A stretch of DNA of 64,000 nucleotides from Pilatotrama ljubarskyi (lineage: Eukaryota; Basidiomycota; Agaricomycetes; Polyporales; Polyporaceae): positions 235,427-299,426 of the forward strand of contig MU277696.1 of assembly GCA_022385805.1 (NCBI GenBank), read 5' to 3'. Position numbers and translations under genes: made by a program. Every line of letters starts with the position of its first letter. Position 1 is the stretch's first letter. The notes below the pieces were generated by a model. The model saw nothing but the letters and a program-made list of their open reading frames with translations. It did no database searches and was not told where the DNA came from. This document shows positions 1 through 10,062 of this stretch, piece after piece.

Positions 1-1190
1 CTACGAGTCGATGCCACGCCGTGTTGCTGAGTTGAAGGAGGCAGAGGGTCACTACACGGACAACTGAAAAATATCCATGTATCACAGCAGCTGGTTTCAT
101 TGAAGTGATGGAGATTTTTGAATTAACTTCTCATTGCGCACTATGCGCGATATGGGCGCTTATTTGCGCGAAAACGCGATTTGAATCCCTTTAGTTGAGC
201 AGGTAAGAACACATTCTAGAAACTACATAGGATGATTCTACTAGTCATGTATGTAGTGTACAAAATGTAAGTTGTGTGATTTTCCGAAGTGTTGAAGTAC
301 GGCAGGCAAATTACCCGCCGAAATACCGGCGTGCAATACTTTTGAGCGCCAGTGTATGCACAAGCAACATGTATTTCATGATGCAGGATGAGCGGGGATA
401 CAGCAGAGTGCTACTAGTGCTACCTAGGAGCTGTGGCCTCCTGACATACAGGTAAGGTGAGCCACTCAGACTCGACGGCAGACAGCAGAGGCCCAGACTG
501 AAGACTAAAAGGCAAACAATAGGTGCCGAGTACGACATCGAGGCTCACCTGATAGATCCAACCGCTAAAGCCCAGTCAGTCGAACAGCACTTACGATTGA
601 GTAGCACCTACAGTCGAGTAGCACCTAACTCACCGGTCTCATGCCTTTGCATGCTGCATCAATATGAAATAACTCATCAGTGATGCTGAGACAGATGCTG
701 TTCAGCCAATGTACCTGCTCAAAATTAAGACTATATATCCCCGATCGCTCCGCCACGTCACACCACCAGCACAGTGAGCCCCACAAGATACCATAAACAG
801 ACTCTTAGATAGCCAGCCCATAGACACCTAGATAGCCAGCCCATAGACACCAGGAGTCTTCCAGAGCCAACCAGGCGAGCAGCGAGCACCCCAGGACCAG
901 ACCAGAGATAGCGATACGACAGCAGGAGATGAAAGAGATGCCTCAGAGTCAAGAGGCACTGAAAGATCCTCGCCGTCGTGAAGGTCCAAGCGCCCGCGCA
1001 ACTTCAGGGCCGGTGCAATCGAACTTCAGATCCTCGACCGCTAGTAGCCCTTCTCAGCTACGAAAGGCCTCCTGTACATTGCTACTCTGAATGCACCGTT
1101 CCATCGCGTCACACTCAATCCTAGTAGTCATTATATACCGTCTTTCGTGCATTGCAGTGACTTTGGAACACTTAGTGTTCATTAGTATCC
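1..1190. other. gene-poor stretch at left edge
   Basis: No gene can be supported here. A frame open at the window edge ends in TGA at 65-67 and could be the tail of a gene lying to the left, but only 21 codons are visible. A TATA-like ACTATATAT lies near 730. A 23-bp unit is tandemly duplicated at 806-851. The small open frames in this stretch are low-complexity and show no domain. Confidence 0.4.
806..851. repeat. 23-bp tandem duplication (2 copies)
   Basis: Two exact, directly abutting copies of a 23-bp unit beginning TAGATAGCCAGCCC occupy 806-828 and 829-851. The duplication lies in non-coding DNA and has no evident function. Confidence 0.8.
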
Positions 1191-2852
1191 TTATCTCACC
1201 CTTATATATAATTTAGTTCTAATTAGCGTCAGGGGATTTTCCTGATGGAGCTCGCGCAGGTTCGGAATTTGGGCTAGATGATCATCGAGAGTGGCCCCGA
1301 AGACGTCCGACAGGAAGCTGTAGCGAATAGCGGTGTTGAGGCGGCGTAGGGAATATATGCACTCGAAAGTGAGCGTGATACGATGCAGTGCGCTGTGAAA
1401 TCGTGCCGAACAGACCGGTGCGATGATGCATTGCGCAAGCTGCGCTGGCCATCGAGGGATGTGGACGATGGTCCCAAAATTGCATGTTTCGATGACTGAC
1501 ACGCTCAGCGTCTGCAACTGCTCGAGCTGAGAGACATACTGTACTTCCCAGACGTTAGGCGATGTCCCCTGTCCCCTGGCCTGCATCGTATCGCCTATAT
1601 GGGCGCTTGTCCCCATGTCCCCGGCCGCCCATCGCCTACCCCTCCCCTACCGGATTTGGTAATTTTGCTAGGCAACGGGCGTCTAATAGGCCCTGAGCCA
1701 ATCGTATCGCCTGTGTCCCCATGTTCCCGGGCACTCGTCGCCTAGTCTCCCCCTTCCCACGCCCTAAACTAGGGTTACGTCGCTTCGCCTAACGTCTGGG
1801 ACGTACAGTAGGTCGCCGCTCGATCTGGAGATGGGCGGTGAGGAATCATATCGGTCAGCAGTCATATACCACACTCGTCAGCGCTGAGCCCACCTCCGTC
1901 GCTCAGATCGTGGAAGAAGTAGTTCCATGTGAGATCCGTGATAGAAGTTCCGAGTACGATGCTGTAGAGGCTCTTCGGTACCTCCACCGATGCCTGGAAT
2001 AGCAAGAAGGCCACGAGAGGAGCAGACGTCAGCCGCAGCCCTGGGCATTTCAGGCAATACTACCGTACATACCTGCAGTTTGAGGACCTTGAGCGATCTA
2101 CAGCGCGGCTTCCTACTTGCCAGGTTGCCAAGTCTGGAGAAGTCGGTGACTCCGTCATCACATGTCTTCAGGCGCGTGTGTTGCCACGAACAAGCGAAGA
2201 CACTCCAGGCGGTCAAGGCCCAGACAAGACGGAAAAGATCAGAAAGGTCGCGCAAGTGTACGTTTAGGACAAGTGTAGTTATAGAACCACGCGCAACGAG
2301 GTTCTGCCAGTGGCATGTGGGCGGATAGAGCCATTTGAACCCGAGGTAGGTGAGACTGCGCAGGTGTGGCATTTTTGAAGTAAGATCGGTCCAGGCGAGG
2401 GAAACATAGACTGGGTGGTAAGGGCATATCACGAGAGCGTGGACCACCTGGGCCAGAAACGGTTGTAGTAGGGCCAACGTCGCTAACAATCTGTCGATTT
2501 GCTGAGAGAAGCGCACCACGACGATGCTGTACAAACGAAGCCGCGCTCGGGGCAGCCAGTCTGTGCAGACCAGACAGCACGCCAGCAGCACTGCGCGGGA
2601 GTCGAAGCATGCGTCCGTGTCGACGACGTCTGGAGGACGGCAGCAGTCGATGAACACGTGATGTAGCTCGAGCGGGAGGCAGATCGTCCCGTCATGGCCA
2701 TGTTCATAACCAGCGTGCGCAAACCACTGGCGGCGACGAGTCAATCCAAAGCCGAAGGTGAGCGGAGTGCTTGTGGAGGAGACGGTGCTGACAAGAAGGC
2801 GTAGCTGCTGAGTGGTGAGAGGCGTAAAGCCTGTGAACGCAGGCAGTGTCAC
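1191..2852 (-). CDS. F-box/LRR-like protein gene split by a MITE
   Basis: Probable substrate adaptor of an SCF ubiquitin ligase. Exons run 2852-2073, 1993-1870 and from 1824 onward, joined by a GTATGT...CAG intron and a GTATAT...CAG intron. The N-terminal third carries an F-box-like segment (LPLELHHVFIDCC... then CCLVCTDWLPRARLRLY), followed by the degenerate leucine-rich repeats usual in polypore F-box genes (LRSLTYLGF, SLKVLKLQ, LEQLQTLSV). A 270-bp MITE (1539-1808) sits inside exon 3. Read straight through, the frame reaches a stop within the MITE. Removing the element and one TA joins 1824-1809 to 1536-1191 in one frame and gives about 421 residues. The gene is therefore either newly inactivated or the MITE is spliced out. 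The start was chosen as the first Met of the long exon; a later start is possible. F-box assignment is good; exact substrate unknown. Confidence 0.7.
1539..1808. mobile_element. MITE with 24-bp TIRs and TA target site
   Basis: The ends are inverted copies of each other over 24 bp with one mismatch: CTGTACTTCCCAGACG... on the left and ...CGTCTGGGACGTACAG on the right. Each end is flanked by TA (1537-1538 and 1809-1810), as expected for Tc1/mariner-like elements. The interior has no coding capacity and contains a degenerate internal direct repeat (CGTATCGCCT...CCCCATGT). It is inserted in exon 3 of the F-box gene. On the gene's strand one end supplies a GTACGT donor-like sequence and the other supplies AG acceptors. 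Confidence 0.85.
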
Positions 2853-3568
2853 AGTACACGAGGCCTGTCGATGGTGACCGGTGAGCGTCCGGCGTGCTCA
2901 CTGCAGGAGGCCACTCATATTCGAGTCGCTCGAACTCGGGAAGCCTTCACTCGCAGCTGTGAGGCTGATTAGTGAAGGCGCCGCAGGGGAGTTGGTGACG
3001 AAACGGGCACCGGAATCATATCCCAACGACACATTATAGACAGCCGTCGAACAAAGTTGCATCGGTGGATTGCTCCCATCTGGGTGGACCACATGCGGCG
3101 GACGCTTGTGCGGCGCCCGAGTTCCCGGTGAGCTGCTATTGGCATGCTCAAGAGGATTCAACGGAGATATGTGGGCGTAGCTCGAAGCAACAGCATGTTC
3201 AAGATGCCTTGAGGAAGCAGCGCGGCGTGCTGGGATGAATATATCAATGCCAGTGGATTGGAGCGTCCCCGACATAGTACGGCATCGCGTAGGCCGCAAG
3301 ACCTAGAGCCCTGCGGTCTTCCAAGTAGTGGGCATCCCGCCCATTGGCTAGTGGCAGCGTGGCGCCGACATGCCATGTTAGAGAACGCTCGCCCGGACGA
3401 GTCAGTGCCAGACAGTATCCACAGAAAGAGGTGCAACGGTTGATTAAGGACGTAACGCTGCGTAAGTGAGAGTGTAACTCTATGCTATAGGGAAAGCGCA
3501 CTGATCAGCGGATCGCCCGCTCGTATAGGCGTTGAACTCACCTGCATGAACTAAGCTAAGGGTCTCCT
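2853..3568. other. intergenic, no gene supported
   Basis: This lies between the 5' end of the F-box gene and the 3' end of QCR6. Open frames up to 133 codons exist on the minus strand but show no domain or convincing exon structure. It probably holds the F-box promoter and the QCR6 3' UTR. Confidence 0.4.
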
Positions 3569-4220
3569 CTACTTCAACTTCGCGAAGAGCTTTGGCGCGA
3601 CGCAACCCTGTTAAAGTCTCAGTATGAGCATGCCGCCAGACGTCGGGGCTACGTACGTTGACGCAGTGCATCATGCTGAGATACGGTGCGTGAGCACATA
3701 TGCTCCACATATCATGAAAGGGATGAGAGACTCACTGGTCTAGTCACGGAGCGGGCGAGCGCACAGAAGATGTTAGTGGACGGTCGCGAAAGCTGCTCAA
3801 TTCACTTACAGCTGCGAGAAACAGTCAGTAAGAAGCAAAACCGCGGCAGACAGCTCGACGCTCACAATTCCTCAATGCAGTCCTCGCCCTTGTAGCCTTC
3901 GCCGGCGTTGACCTTCTCCTCGCAATGCTGGAAGTGCTTGACGAGCGGCGCGCACTTGGCGGTCTGTTCACACTCCTCCTGCAGAGCAGGGAGGGGCTGT
4001 CGACGAGAGACCCCATACGTGAGCATAAGTCGAGCACGAAGGAAGCAACCTGTGTCGAACGCACGTCTTCAGGCTCCTCCTCTTCCTCCTCTGCCTCCGC
4101 CTCCTGGGGCTCTTCCTGGGGCTCCTCCTCCTGAGCGGGCTCCCCTTTCACTTCCTTGTCCTCGGGAGCGTCGGCATGGACGACCGGGAAGAAAGAGGAG
4201 AACAACGACGAGAGACTCAT
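3569..4220 (-). CDS. QCR6: Cytochrome bc1 complex hinge subunit (QCR6/UQCRH)
   Basis: Acidic hinge subunit of mitochondrial respiratory complex III, located in the intermembrane space and helping cytochrome c1 meet cytochrome c. Six coding exons: 4220-4065, 3996-3866, 3811-3810, 3739-3736, 3675-3657 and 3607-3569. Together they encode 116 residues in one frame. Exon 1 gives the N-terminus MSLSSLFSSFFP and a long Glu/Pro-rich acidic stretch. Later exons give the twin-cysteine helical hairpin: EECEQTAKC, HFQHC, EDCIEEFYHMMHCVNGC and the end APKLFAKLK, all typical of the family. Two exons are only 2 and 4 nt long. They restore the conserved Phe-Tyr-His before MMHC, and their three flanking introns (54, 70 and 60 nt) all have canonical ends and branch-like sites. 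Skipping both would stay in frame but lose two conserved residues and need a 190-nt intron. An upstream in-frame Met (4268) was not used because the family starts at MSLSS. Confidence 0.92.
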
Positions 4221-4459
4221 TTCTGCGCGCGAGCGGAGGGCGACAACGTTGACGACGTTCGAAAGCAAGCGCGAACGGCTGCGAACGGAACTCAGCGGGC
4301 GCTTGTTCGGCTACAATCGGCGGTTTCCGATTGGTCTATTCCGGTTCAGCTCAATCGAGCCCTTCCGACTTTCGAACTGAGCCGGATCATCTATCCAGAT
4401 TGGGAGTCAGCATATCATTGGCGCGGCCTCCTGGCTTGCAGGAACATAATGATACAGTA
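4221..4459. other. QCR6 promoter region
   Basis: This 240-bp gap between the QCR6 start and the next transposon must hold the QCR6 promoter and 5' UTR. It contains CG-rich hexamers (GCGAACG repeated around 4262-4290) but no clear TATA box. Confidence 0.4.
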
Positions 4460-5322
4460 TACTATAACCGACCCGGATTTGGGACGCTCATCAAAAATAA
4501 GAGCCGGGTTCTCTTCCAACTCAAGTTATTCCTTCCGCACCCTCATAGATGTGTGTGCCACCTAGATCTGTAACCCCTCCATATATATTTTTTTGGGATC
4601 TGTACATCAGAACGCTCTGCGTTGCGTGAGGACCCGGAATTTGGACGACCTGACGGGTGAGCTGGTCACGTATGTCACGATGCCGAGCTGTGCCAAATTA
4701 GATCTCCGATTCGATCTATTACAGGAGACTTGCCGGGACCGCCGGCCGCCGACCACCTCCTTTAAGGGACGATGGCTTGCTTAGGCCTGGTCATATTGCG
4801 TCTGTATTTTGGAGCAAGAAGCAATTCAGTAGACGTGCACAGCAGAGGTATGAGCTCGAGGGGAGGCAATGACTTCGCGTGCACAGATGCGAGTGCACGC
4901 CGAGATGGGGTTTAAACTCCGACACATGCCTCAGCCACAGCTACGGCACTGAATGTCACGCTTTCACTTCCTGCGTTCCTACAACACAGCAAACTCGCTG
5001 CTCAGACCTTAAGTAAACTCGAAATGTCACTTTTGGATGTATTATGAGGTTTCATGAAGGAAGGAAGGGAGAGAACTAAGTAGAGCACTCGTTAGAGGAG
5101 GTTCATCCCACCGCGCGCTCGAGTGGACTGTCTTGGTATTCAAGTAACTCTCGTCTCTCTCCTCCTCCTCATTTCGGATTTCCTCTTTACACATTGTGAG
5201 ACACCTACTCAGAGATCCCGATGCAAATCAGAAAAATCTAGCCAGCGGTTGAGTTGTGATAGCCATTTGTCCAAAATCCGGGTCAGCGCCTAGTCCGTCC
5301 CAAATCCGGGTCGGTTATAGTA
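4460..5322. mobile_element. non-autonomous DNA transposon with perfect TIRs
   Basis: The ends are perfect inverted repeats of 27 bp starting TACTATAACCGACCCGG, each flanked by TA, so the match including TA is 29 bp (4458-4486 against 5296-5324). The element is 863 bp long. The TIR core motif recurs inside at each end in altered form (CCCGGAATTTGGAC near 4631; CCAAAATCCGGGTC near 5272), as in elements with subterminal transposase-binding repeats. No transposase frame is present. TA flanks suggest mobilisation by a Tc1/mariner-like transposase elsewhere. Confidence 0.85.
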
Positions 5323-5324
5323 TA

Positions 5325-5872
5325 TGAGATCTACTATTTATCATTCTCTTAGCGTGTCTCGACCCTGAGAAGAGCTGGGTTGCTTCCGAGTACTATCCCG
5401 TCCCCAGATGCTGGACGCCCAACAGAATTTCGGGCTCAGTTTCGACATAGCAGTCCCAAAACATCTCCAAAATTCATTCTGCTTGTTTTTCAGGCATGGC
5501 CACTGTATCCCCTAAGCCTTCCTGCAAGAAGATTTGCACAAAAATGCACATACAGGAGATGAGAGCCAGCAGAAAGCCCTCTGACCCGGGAATCTGGAAA
5601 CCTAAGCGCCATACGGCCTGGAGACATTCACCTTCTGTTACTTTGCTCACAGGTCTTGATTTCCTCACCCAACTTCCTGGAATACCAAGCAGCCCATTGA
5701 GCTCTATGCGGCCATACAGAAAGTATGTGTGTACGGTGCGATCGTGCTAAGCTACAAGGCAATGTCCAGCTTCTGGGGTCACCCTGGGCGCTTATCCAGC
5801 ATCTGGGGATGGGATAGTAGTGTCCACCGCACTGGCAGAATGATAGCGCCCCTGCTCGGCTACTATGTACGC
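5325..5872. other. unassigned stretch between transposons
   Basis: No gene, RNA or matching terminal repeats were found. Small overlapping frames on both strands show no domain. It may be older transposon debris. Confidence 0.35.
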
Positions 5873-5880
5873 GCATATCT

Positions 5881-6234
5881 AGGACCCCTGACAATGGTAG
5901 GCGGACCTTCAGGACATGACCGGACAAAATGGGGGGTCCCGGACCCCCTATGCCTCTTCCAGTCCGGACAAAAACCGGGCTAAATCCGCCAGGAACCCTC
6001 TGAGAATACCGGACAAACCGACCGCTCGGTGGGCTCTGAGGGATTTAGCGCCCGTGAAGGCCGGAAGCGCCGGAAGCCTCAGCACTTTGACCGGACATTT
6101 CCGGCGAAAAAAATGGGTCAATGCCTCATCAAATCCGGACATTTATGGCGGAAGAGGGCGATTTGATGTCCGGACATTTTCTCCAGATTTTCGAAATTGC
6201 TGAAGAGGGTTCCCCTACCATTGTCAGGGGTCCT
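5881..6234. mobile_element. hAT-type MITE, 354 bp, 8-bp target duplication
   Basis: Terminal inverted repeats of 20 bp (AGGACCCCTGACAATGGTAG and its complement) bound a 354-bp element. An exact 8-bp direct repeat GCATATCT flanks it at 5873-5880 and 6235-6242, the hallmark of hAT superfamily insertion. The interior is rich in the motif TCCGGACA on both strands, typical subterminal transposase-binding repeats, and it has no open transposase frame. Confidence 0.9.
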
Positions 6235-6257
6235 GCATATCTCCTTCCAATGTACAT

Positions 6258-6741
6258 CAGTACTTTTGCAAATCTCTGAGCGTCTGGCACGTCTGAGCTT
6301 TTCTCACTCAGACCCTTCAGACCTGTCTGCCCTGCTTCTGCTGCTTCCCAGGAGCCTTTCATCGGGTCTTTTGGTGTCAAGTATGTTGTAAATATGTAGG
6401 ACAAACCTCATGACTAATTACAAGCTCTTTAGAACAAGAATTGTGCTGCCAATAGCATAGAAAGGCTCATCCAGGAGGTGTCAACTTGGGGACAATACGA
6501 AGTGATAGCAGTTTAGTTACACATCACATAGCTGTGTAATACATAGTGAAGGTACATAGGATGAGTCAGTGATACACACGAAGAAGTTTGAGTCGCAAAA
6601 CACAGAAGCTCATCATGTCTGAACGGCCATCCGACCACCTCTGAGCTCTGACCGTCTGATGTGTCTGAATATGTCTGAAACCCGGTCTGAGTGGTCTGAG
6701 AGGTCTGTGTCAGACCCTCTCAGACTTTTGCAGAAGTACTG
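6258..6741. mobile_element. hAT-type MITE, 484 bp, near-exact 8-bp target duplication
   Basis: The ends CAGTACTTTTGCAAA and TTTTGCAGAAGTACTG are imperfect inverted repeats with the CAG start usual for hAT elements. The flanks ATGTACAT (6250-6257) and ATGTACTT (6742-6749) match at 7 of 8 positions. The interior repeats GTCTGA and TCAGAC many times near both ends. No coding capacity. It lies only 15 bp from the previous MITE. Confidence 0.75.
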
Positions 6742-6878
6742 ATGTACTTACCCTCTGCGGGACAGCTGCGCAAGCGTGTGGAGTGGGAGCGTAAGACGGC
6801 CAGGAAATACGCACATTCACTGCATGCATTGCCAGACTTTCTCCACAACAGGCCGACACTTGTCACAGTGGCATCCAA

Positions 6879-6918
6879 GAACGAGAACGAGAACGAGAAC
6901 GAGAACGAGAACGAGAAT
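6879..6918. repeat. hexanucleotide microsatellite (GAACGA)n
   Basis: About six and a half tandem units of GAACGA are visible. The array lies downstream of the duplicated kinase tail, in non-coding DNA. Confidence 0.9.
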
Positions 6919-6973
6919 CTTGCAGCAAGCACTGAGACGACGCGTGATATCCAAATACAGCACACAACCGTCG

Positions 6974-7240
6974 TCAGAAACTCGAACGATAGAGAGCATA
7001 GAACTGACCAGCACCCACCAACACGACTTACAGACCGACAGACTCGGAAGCGTCGACTGACGAATGGACATTTGAACACGCGGCGCGTACGGCTCTCTCT
7101 CAAGTCGCGAGGCTGCAGATACCAGTACCTAAGCAGAGTGGGCATGCTCTGCCAAATTTCTTTGAATGGACGATATGCTTCCGCAGCCGTCGGCCATCGC
7201 GCGAGGTCCCATGCGCTCCATCAGGGGGTCGACAGCGCAA
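6974..7240 (-). pseudogene. decayed duplicate of the kinase 3' end
   Basis: This copies the last two exons of the adjacent kinase gene. Reading minus, DPLMERM matches EPLIQRM of the kinase, then after a frame change RWPTAAEAYRPFKEIW matches RRPTAVEAYREFKDIR and LLRYWYLQPRD matches LFKYWYLQPRE. Even the short last exon is recognisable: FYALYRSSF followed by TGA (6974-6976), against VYAVYRSIF and TGA in the real gene. No HRD or DFG part is present and the frame is broken, so it cannot make a kinase. Confidence 0.75.
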
Positions 7241-7548
7241 TGTCAACCGGTGTTAACGTCACTGCTTCCTGGTACAAGGTATCCCAAAGAGGTACGTAGT
7301 GTGTTGTGGGCGCATGGGCGCCACCGCTTGGGAGAACAAAGACTGCAAAACTCGGTTAACACTGTCACGTTGCGGTGGCTAGAGGGACTTGGCGCTTCGG
7401 GCCAGGAAGAAATCGAGATCAGCGAGGTGGCCCTACACAAGACATAACGTTCCAGCACAGGATCCAAGAGCATAAGAACAAATTGAAGCATTGACGAGAG
7501 CGGGTTCGAGAGCATCGAGACGGTATACGAGCGCAGTACATAACATTG
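7241..7548. other. spacer between kinase gene and its relic
   Basis: This is the 3' flank of the kinase gene. No further kinase homology beyond the tail duplication and no other gene was recognised. Confidence 0.4.
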
Positions 7549-8890
7549 TCAGAAGATGGAACGATAAACAGCATAGACCTGTCCGGACGCCATGAGCATC
7601 GCAACTTATAGACTGGCACAAACGGACTCACGATCGATACCGCGGCCCGTACGGCTCTCGCCAGGAGGACCGACTCGCGCGGCTGAAGATACCAGTACTT
7701 GAAGAGTCTGGGCATGGACCGGCGGATATCCTTGAACTCGCGATACGCCTCAACAGCGGTCGGTCGCCGTGCAGGGTCCCGCTGGATCATCCGCTGGATC
7801 AGTGGTTCCAGCATAGTCAGATTCGAGTATTTCTGCACACGTGTGGTCAGTGGGCCTCATAGCGCGTGTAAGGCATCTGGACGTACCGCATGGAGCTCGC
7901 GCCGGATGAGATTGCCGATGAAGAACACGTCCAGCTTGAACGGATCGTACGGGACGTCGTCTGAGAGTTCGGGAGCCTCGCGGTCGAGAGCGAGTTGACC
8001 TGTGACTAACCTCGGCTCGTCGTCTGTAGTGAAGCGCGTCGAGATGCCGAAGTCGATGAAGTAGTACTTGACTGCGACTGACGACCGCGAGAGGACGGGG
8101 GCGCGCTCGGACACATCAGGCAACCTCGTGTCGGCTATGGGATGAAACCCACGAGGGTAAAGTTCTGACGCGTCCATCATAATGTTCTTGAAAGCACAAT
8201 CTCTAATTCAGGTTGAGTAATGCTTGCTTGCCATGAATGCGCGGAAACATGTACCGATGAGCGACACCGTGGTCGTGCAGAAATACAAGGCCCTGACATA
8301 GAGGTTAGGGACGAACCAGCCAGACGGGAATAAGCAGTATACCTCGAGAATTTGGTCTAAACAGTCCAGGATATCCTCCACGAGTTCAAATGAGGGAGAA
8401 TCAATATAGCGTAGGAAGGGCATGACTATGAAGGATGTATTCGGCTGGGAATCGTCGCGTATGACGTCCAAGAGGGGGACGCAATGGTTTCTTGGGTCCC
8501 GACGCATGTCCTCTGACGAGAGATAGGATAGGATCTGCAGCTCTTGCGAGTCACTCGGGACTCTCTTCAGATAGACGAGGGTACCGTCAGACATGCGTGT
8601 AGCGTCTATCACGCTCGACCTCCACTTCATAGGACTCGAGGTAAGCGAAGGACAAGCGGACAAGCCGAACCTGTACAGAGGCATACCGGAAGAGCTTGTG
8701 CATCTTCCGCGCGCACCCAAGCAAATTCCCCTTTTCCTGTCCAGGATGGGGTCCAGTCGGGTTTATAGCGTGGGCGTAGCGTGTATCCGCGAGACTCCAG
8801 GAACTCTTGACGATCTCTCCAGTAGCGCTCTTCGGTTGTTAGGAAGGCGAAAACATCCTCTTCATCGTCCAAGCCTTGGAGAGATGCCAT
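7549..8890 (-). CDS. Protein kinase-domain protein (short fungal FunK1-like type)
   Basis: Likely Ser/Thr protein kinase of the short, expanded type common in polypores. Six exons: 8890-8687, 8624-8343, 8292-8255, 8202-7887, 7832-7632 and 7578-7549; 356 residues. The N-terminus has the family hallmark FLTTEERYWRDRQEFLESRGYTL. The core motifs are intact: VYLKRV with Lys88 (ATP-binding lysine), HRD at 174-176 split by an intron, HRDCAFKN catalytic loop, DFG at 225-227, REAPELS (APE) and YDPFKLDVFFIGNLI. The glycine-rich loop is short or absent. The final 9-codon exon is supported because the same ending (xYAxYRSxF stop) is found in the duplicated tail at 6974. The acceptor of intron 1 (AAG at 8627-8625) is the least certain junction. 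Start taken at MASLQG; upstream in-frame Mets exist. Confidence 0.82.
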
Positions 8891-10062
8891 GTAAAGGCTT
8901 AGAATGCAAGTCCAAGTGCGGGAGAAGTGAGCGAAGGACGGAAAGAGAGGAGAACTGAAGATGGCTGGGCATGCCAGTGGTTCAGCCATCCCGACCGCGA
9001 CGGGGGCTAGACGCTCGTAATTCGCACTCCGCCATTGTCCCTGCCGTGTATGGTATTCAGATACACCAGGACCCACAGACGGTCAGGGCCGGCCGAGCCG
9101 GAGAGGCCGGCACCCACCGTCCAGCCGAGCAGCGAGCGCTTAGCGCCCGCACACTTTTCTCTCTGCCCTCGTCGCTTTTCCCGTCCCGCCTCGCCGTCTC
9201 GCCGAAACTACCGTACAACCTACCCTACGCTAGACTAGTTTTTCTCGTCCCTCCCACCACGCCCTTCTCGCTTGCCCCACAGCAGCACAGTTGGCACACG
9301 TACACGCCCGAACAATAATAGTCTATCATGCTCGTAAATACCCGACATCGAGAAACCCGCACGCCCGGGAGACTACCAAAACCAATCGCGGAGCAAGCGA
9401 CCCGCCCACCCAGCGGCTCGACCTGCTCCGCGTCCGCGCCCGGCCCCAGCCGGGCCCCAGCCCAACCCACGGTCTCCCGTCGCGCGCGGACGCGTATGAC
9501 CCAGAGAGGATCACCCAGCGAGCAGACGAGGCTGGACTCACATGCACTGCACCTTTCTGCACGCACTCCAACCATCACGGTCATTGTCCGTGCGCCTGGG
9601 CTCCCTCGCCCCTTTGTTTGCTACTCCTTAGGACTACGTGATGCCTAGGCTGAACGACCAGGACGACTTCACATAGCGGGTTGCTATGGCAGATCACGGG
9701 CGATGACATCCCGTGCCACCTTCAGTGATTCCGCAAACAAGGTCTCGCAGCATTGTACGTACGCTGTTGTGTGGGCATGGGAAAAGTCTCTGAAGGAACA
9801 ACCACAGGTCTCCTGGCATGGAAAGTGACACTACGATCCTGTCGGTCTCCGTTGAAGGGCGTCCTACGAGCTGAGTCTAGGATGAGTCTGAGGTCTGCCG
9901 ACTACGCAGGGTCTTCGGGGCGCTTCTCGGGCCTATATGTACGCGAAGCTCGCGCATTCCCCGGTCGCCTCATTCTCGTGACATTCTCTCTCAGCCCCTG
10001 GTCGGGCTTTCCACTCATATACCCTCTTGCTTGCCCTATCACCTCGCCGCATTACAGGCACT
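8891..10062. other. intergenic, 1.2 kb, no gene supported
   Basis: This lies between the divergent kinase gene and the gene at 10063 and should hold both promoters. The 9100-9640 part is C/T-rich and has several unsupported frames up to 119 codons on both strands. No RNA gene or terminal repeats were seen. Confidence 0.4.

Noticed and set aside
758..952. Leu/Trp-rich minus-strand frame that looks like a membrane protein
   Set aside because: Its composition comes from the tandem 23-bp repeat and C/A-rich DNA; no start context or partner exons.
1..1190. Possible solo LTR of a retrotransposon
   Set aside because: A TATA-like site is present, but no paired TG...CA ends, target duplication, primer-binding site or second copy could be found.
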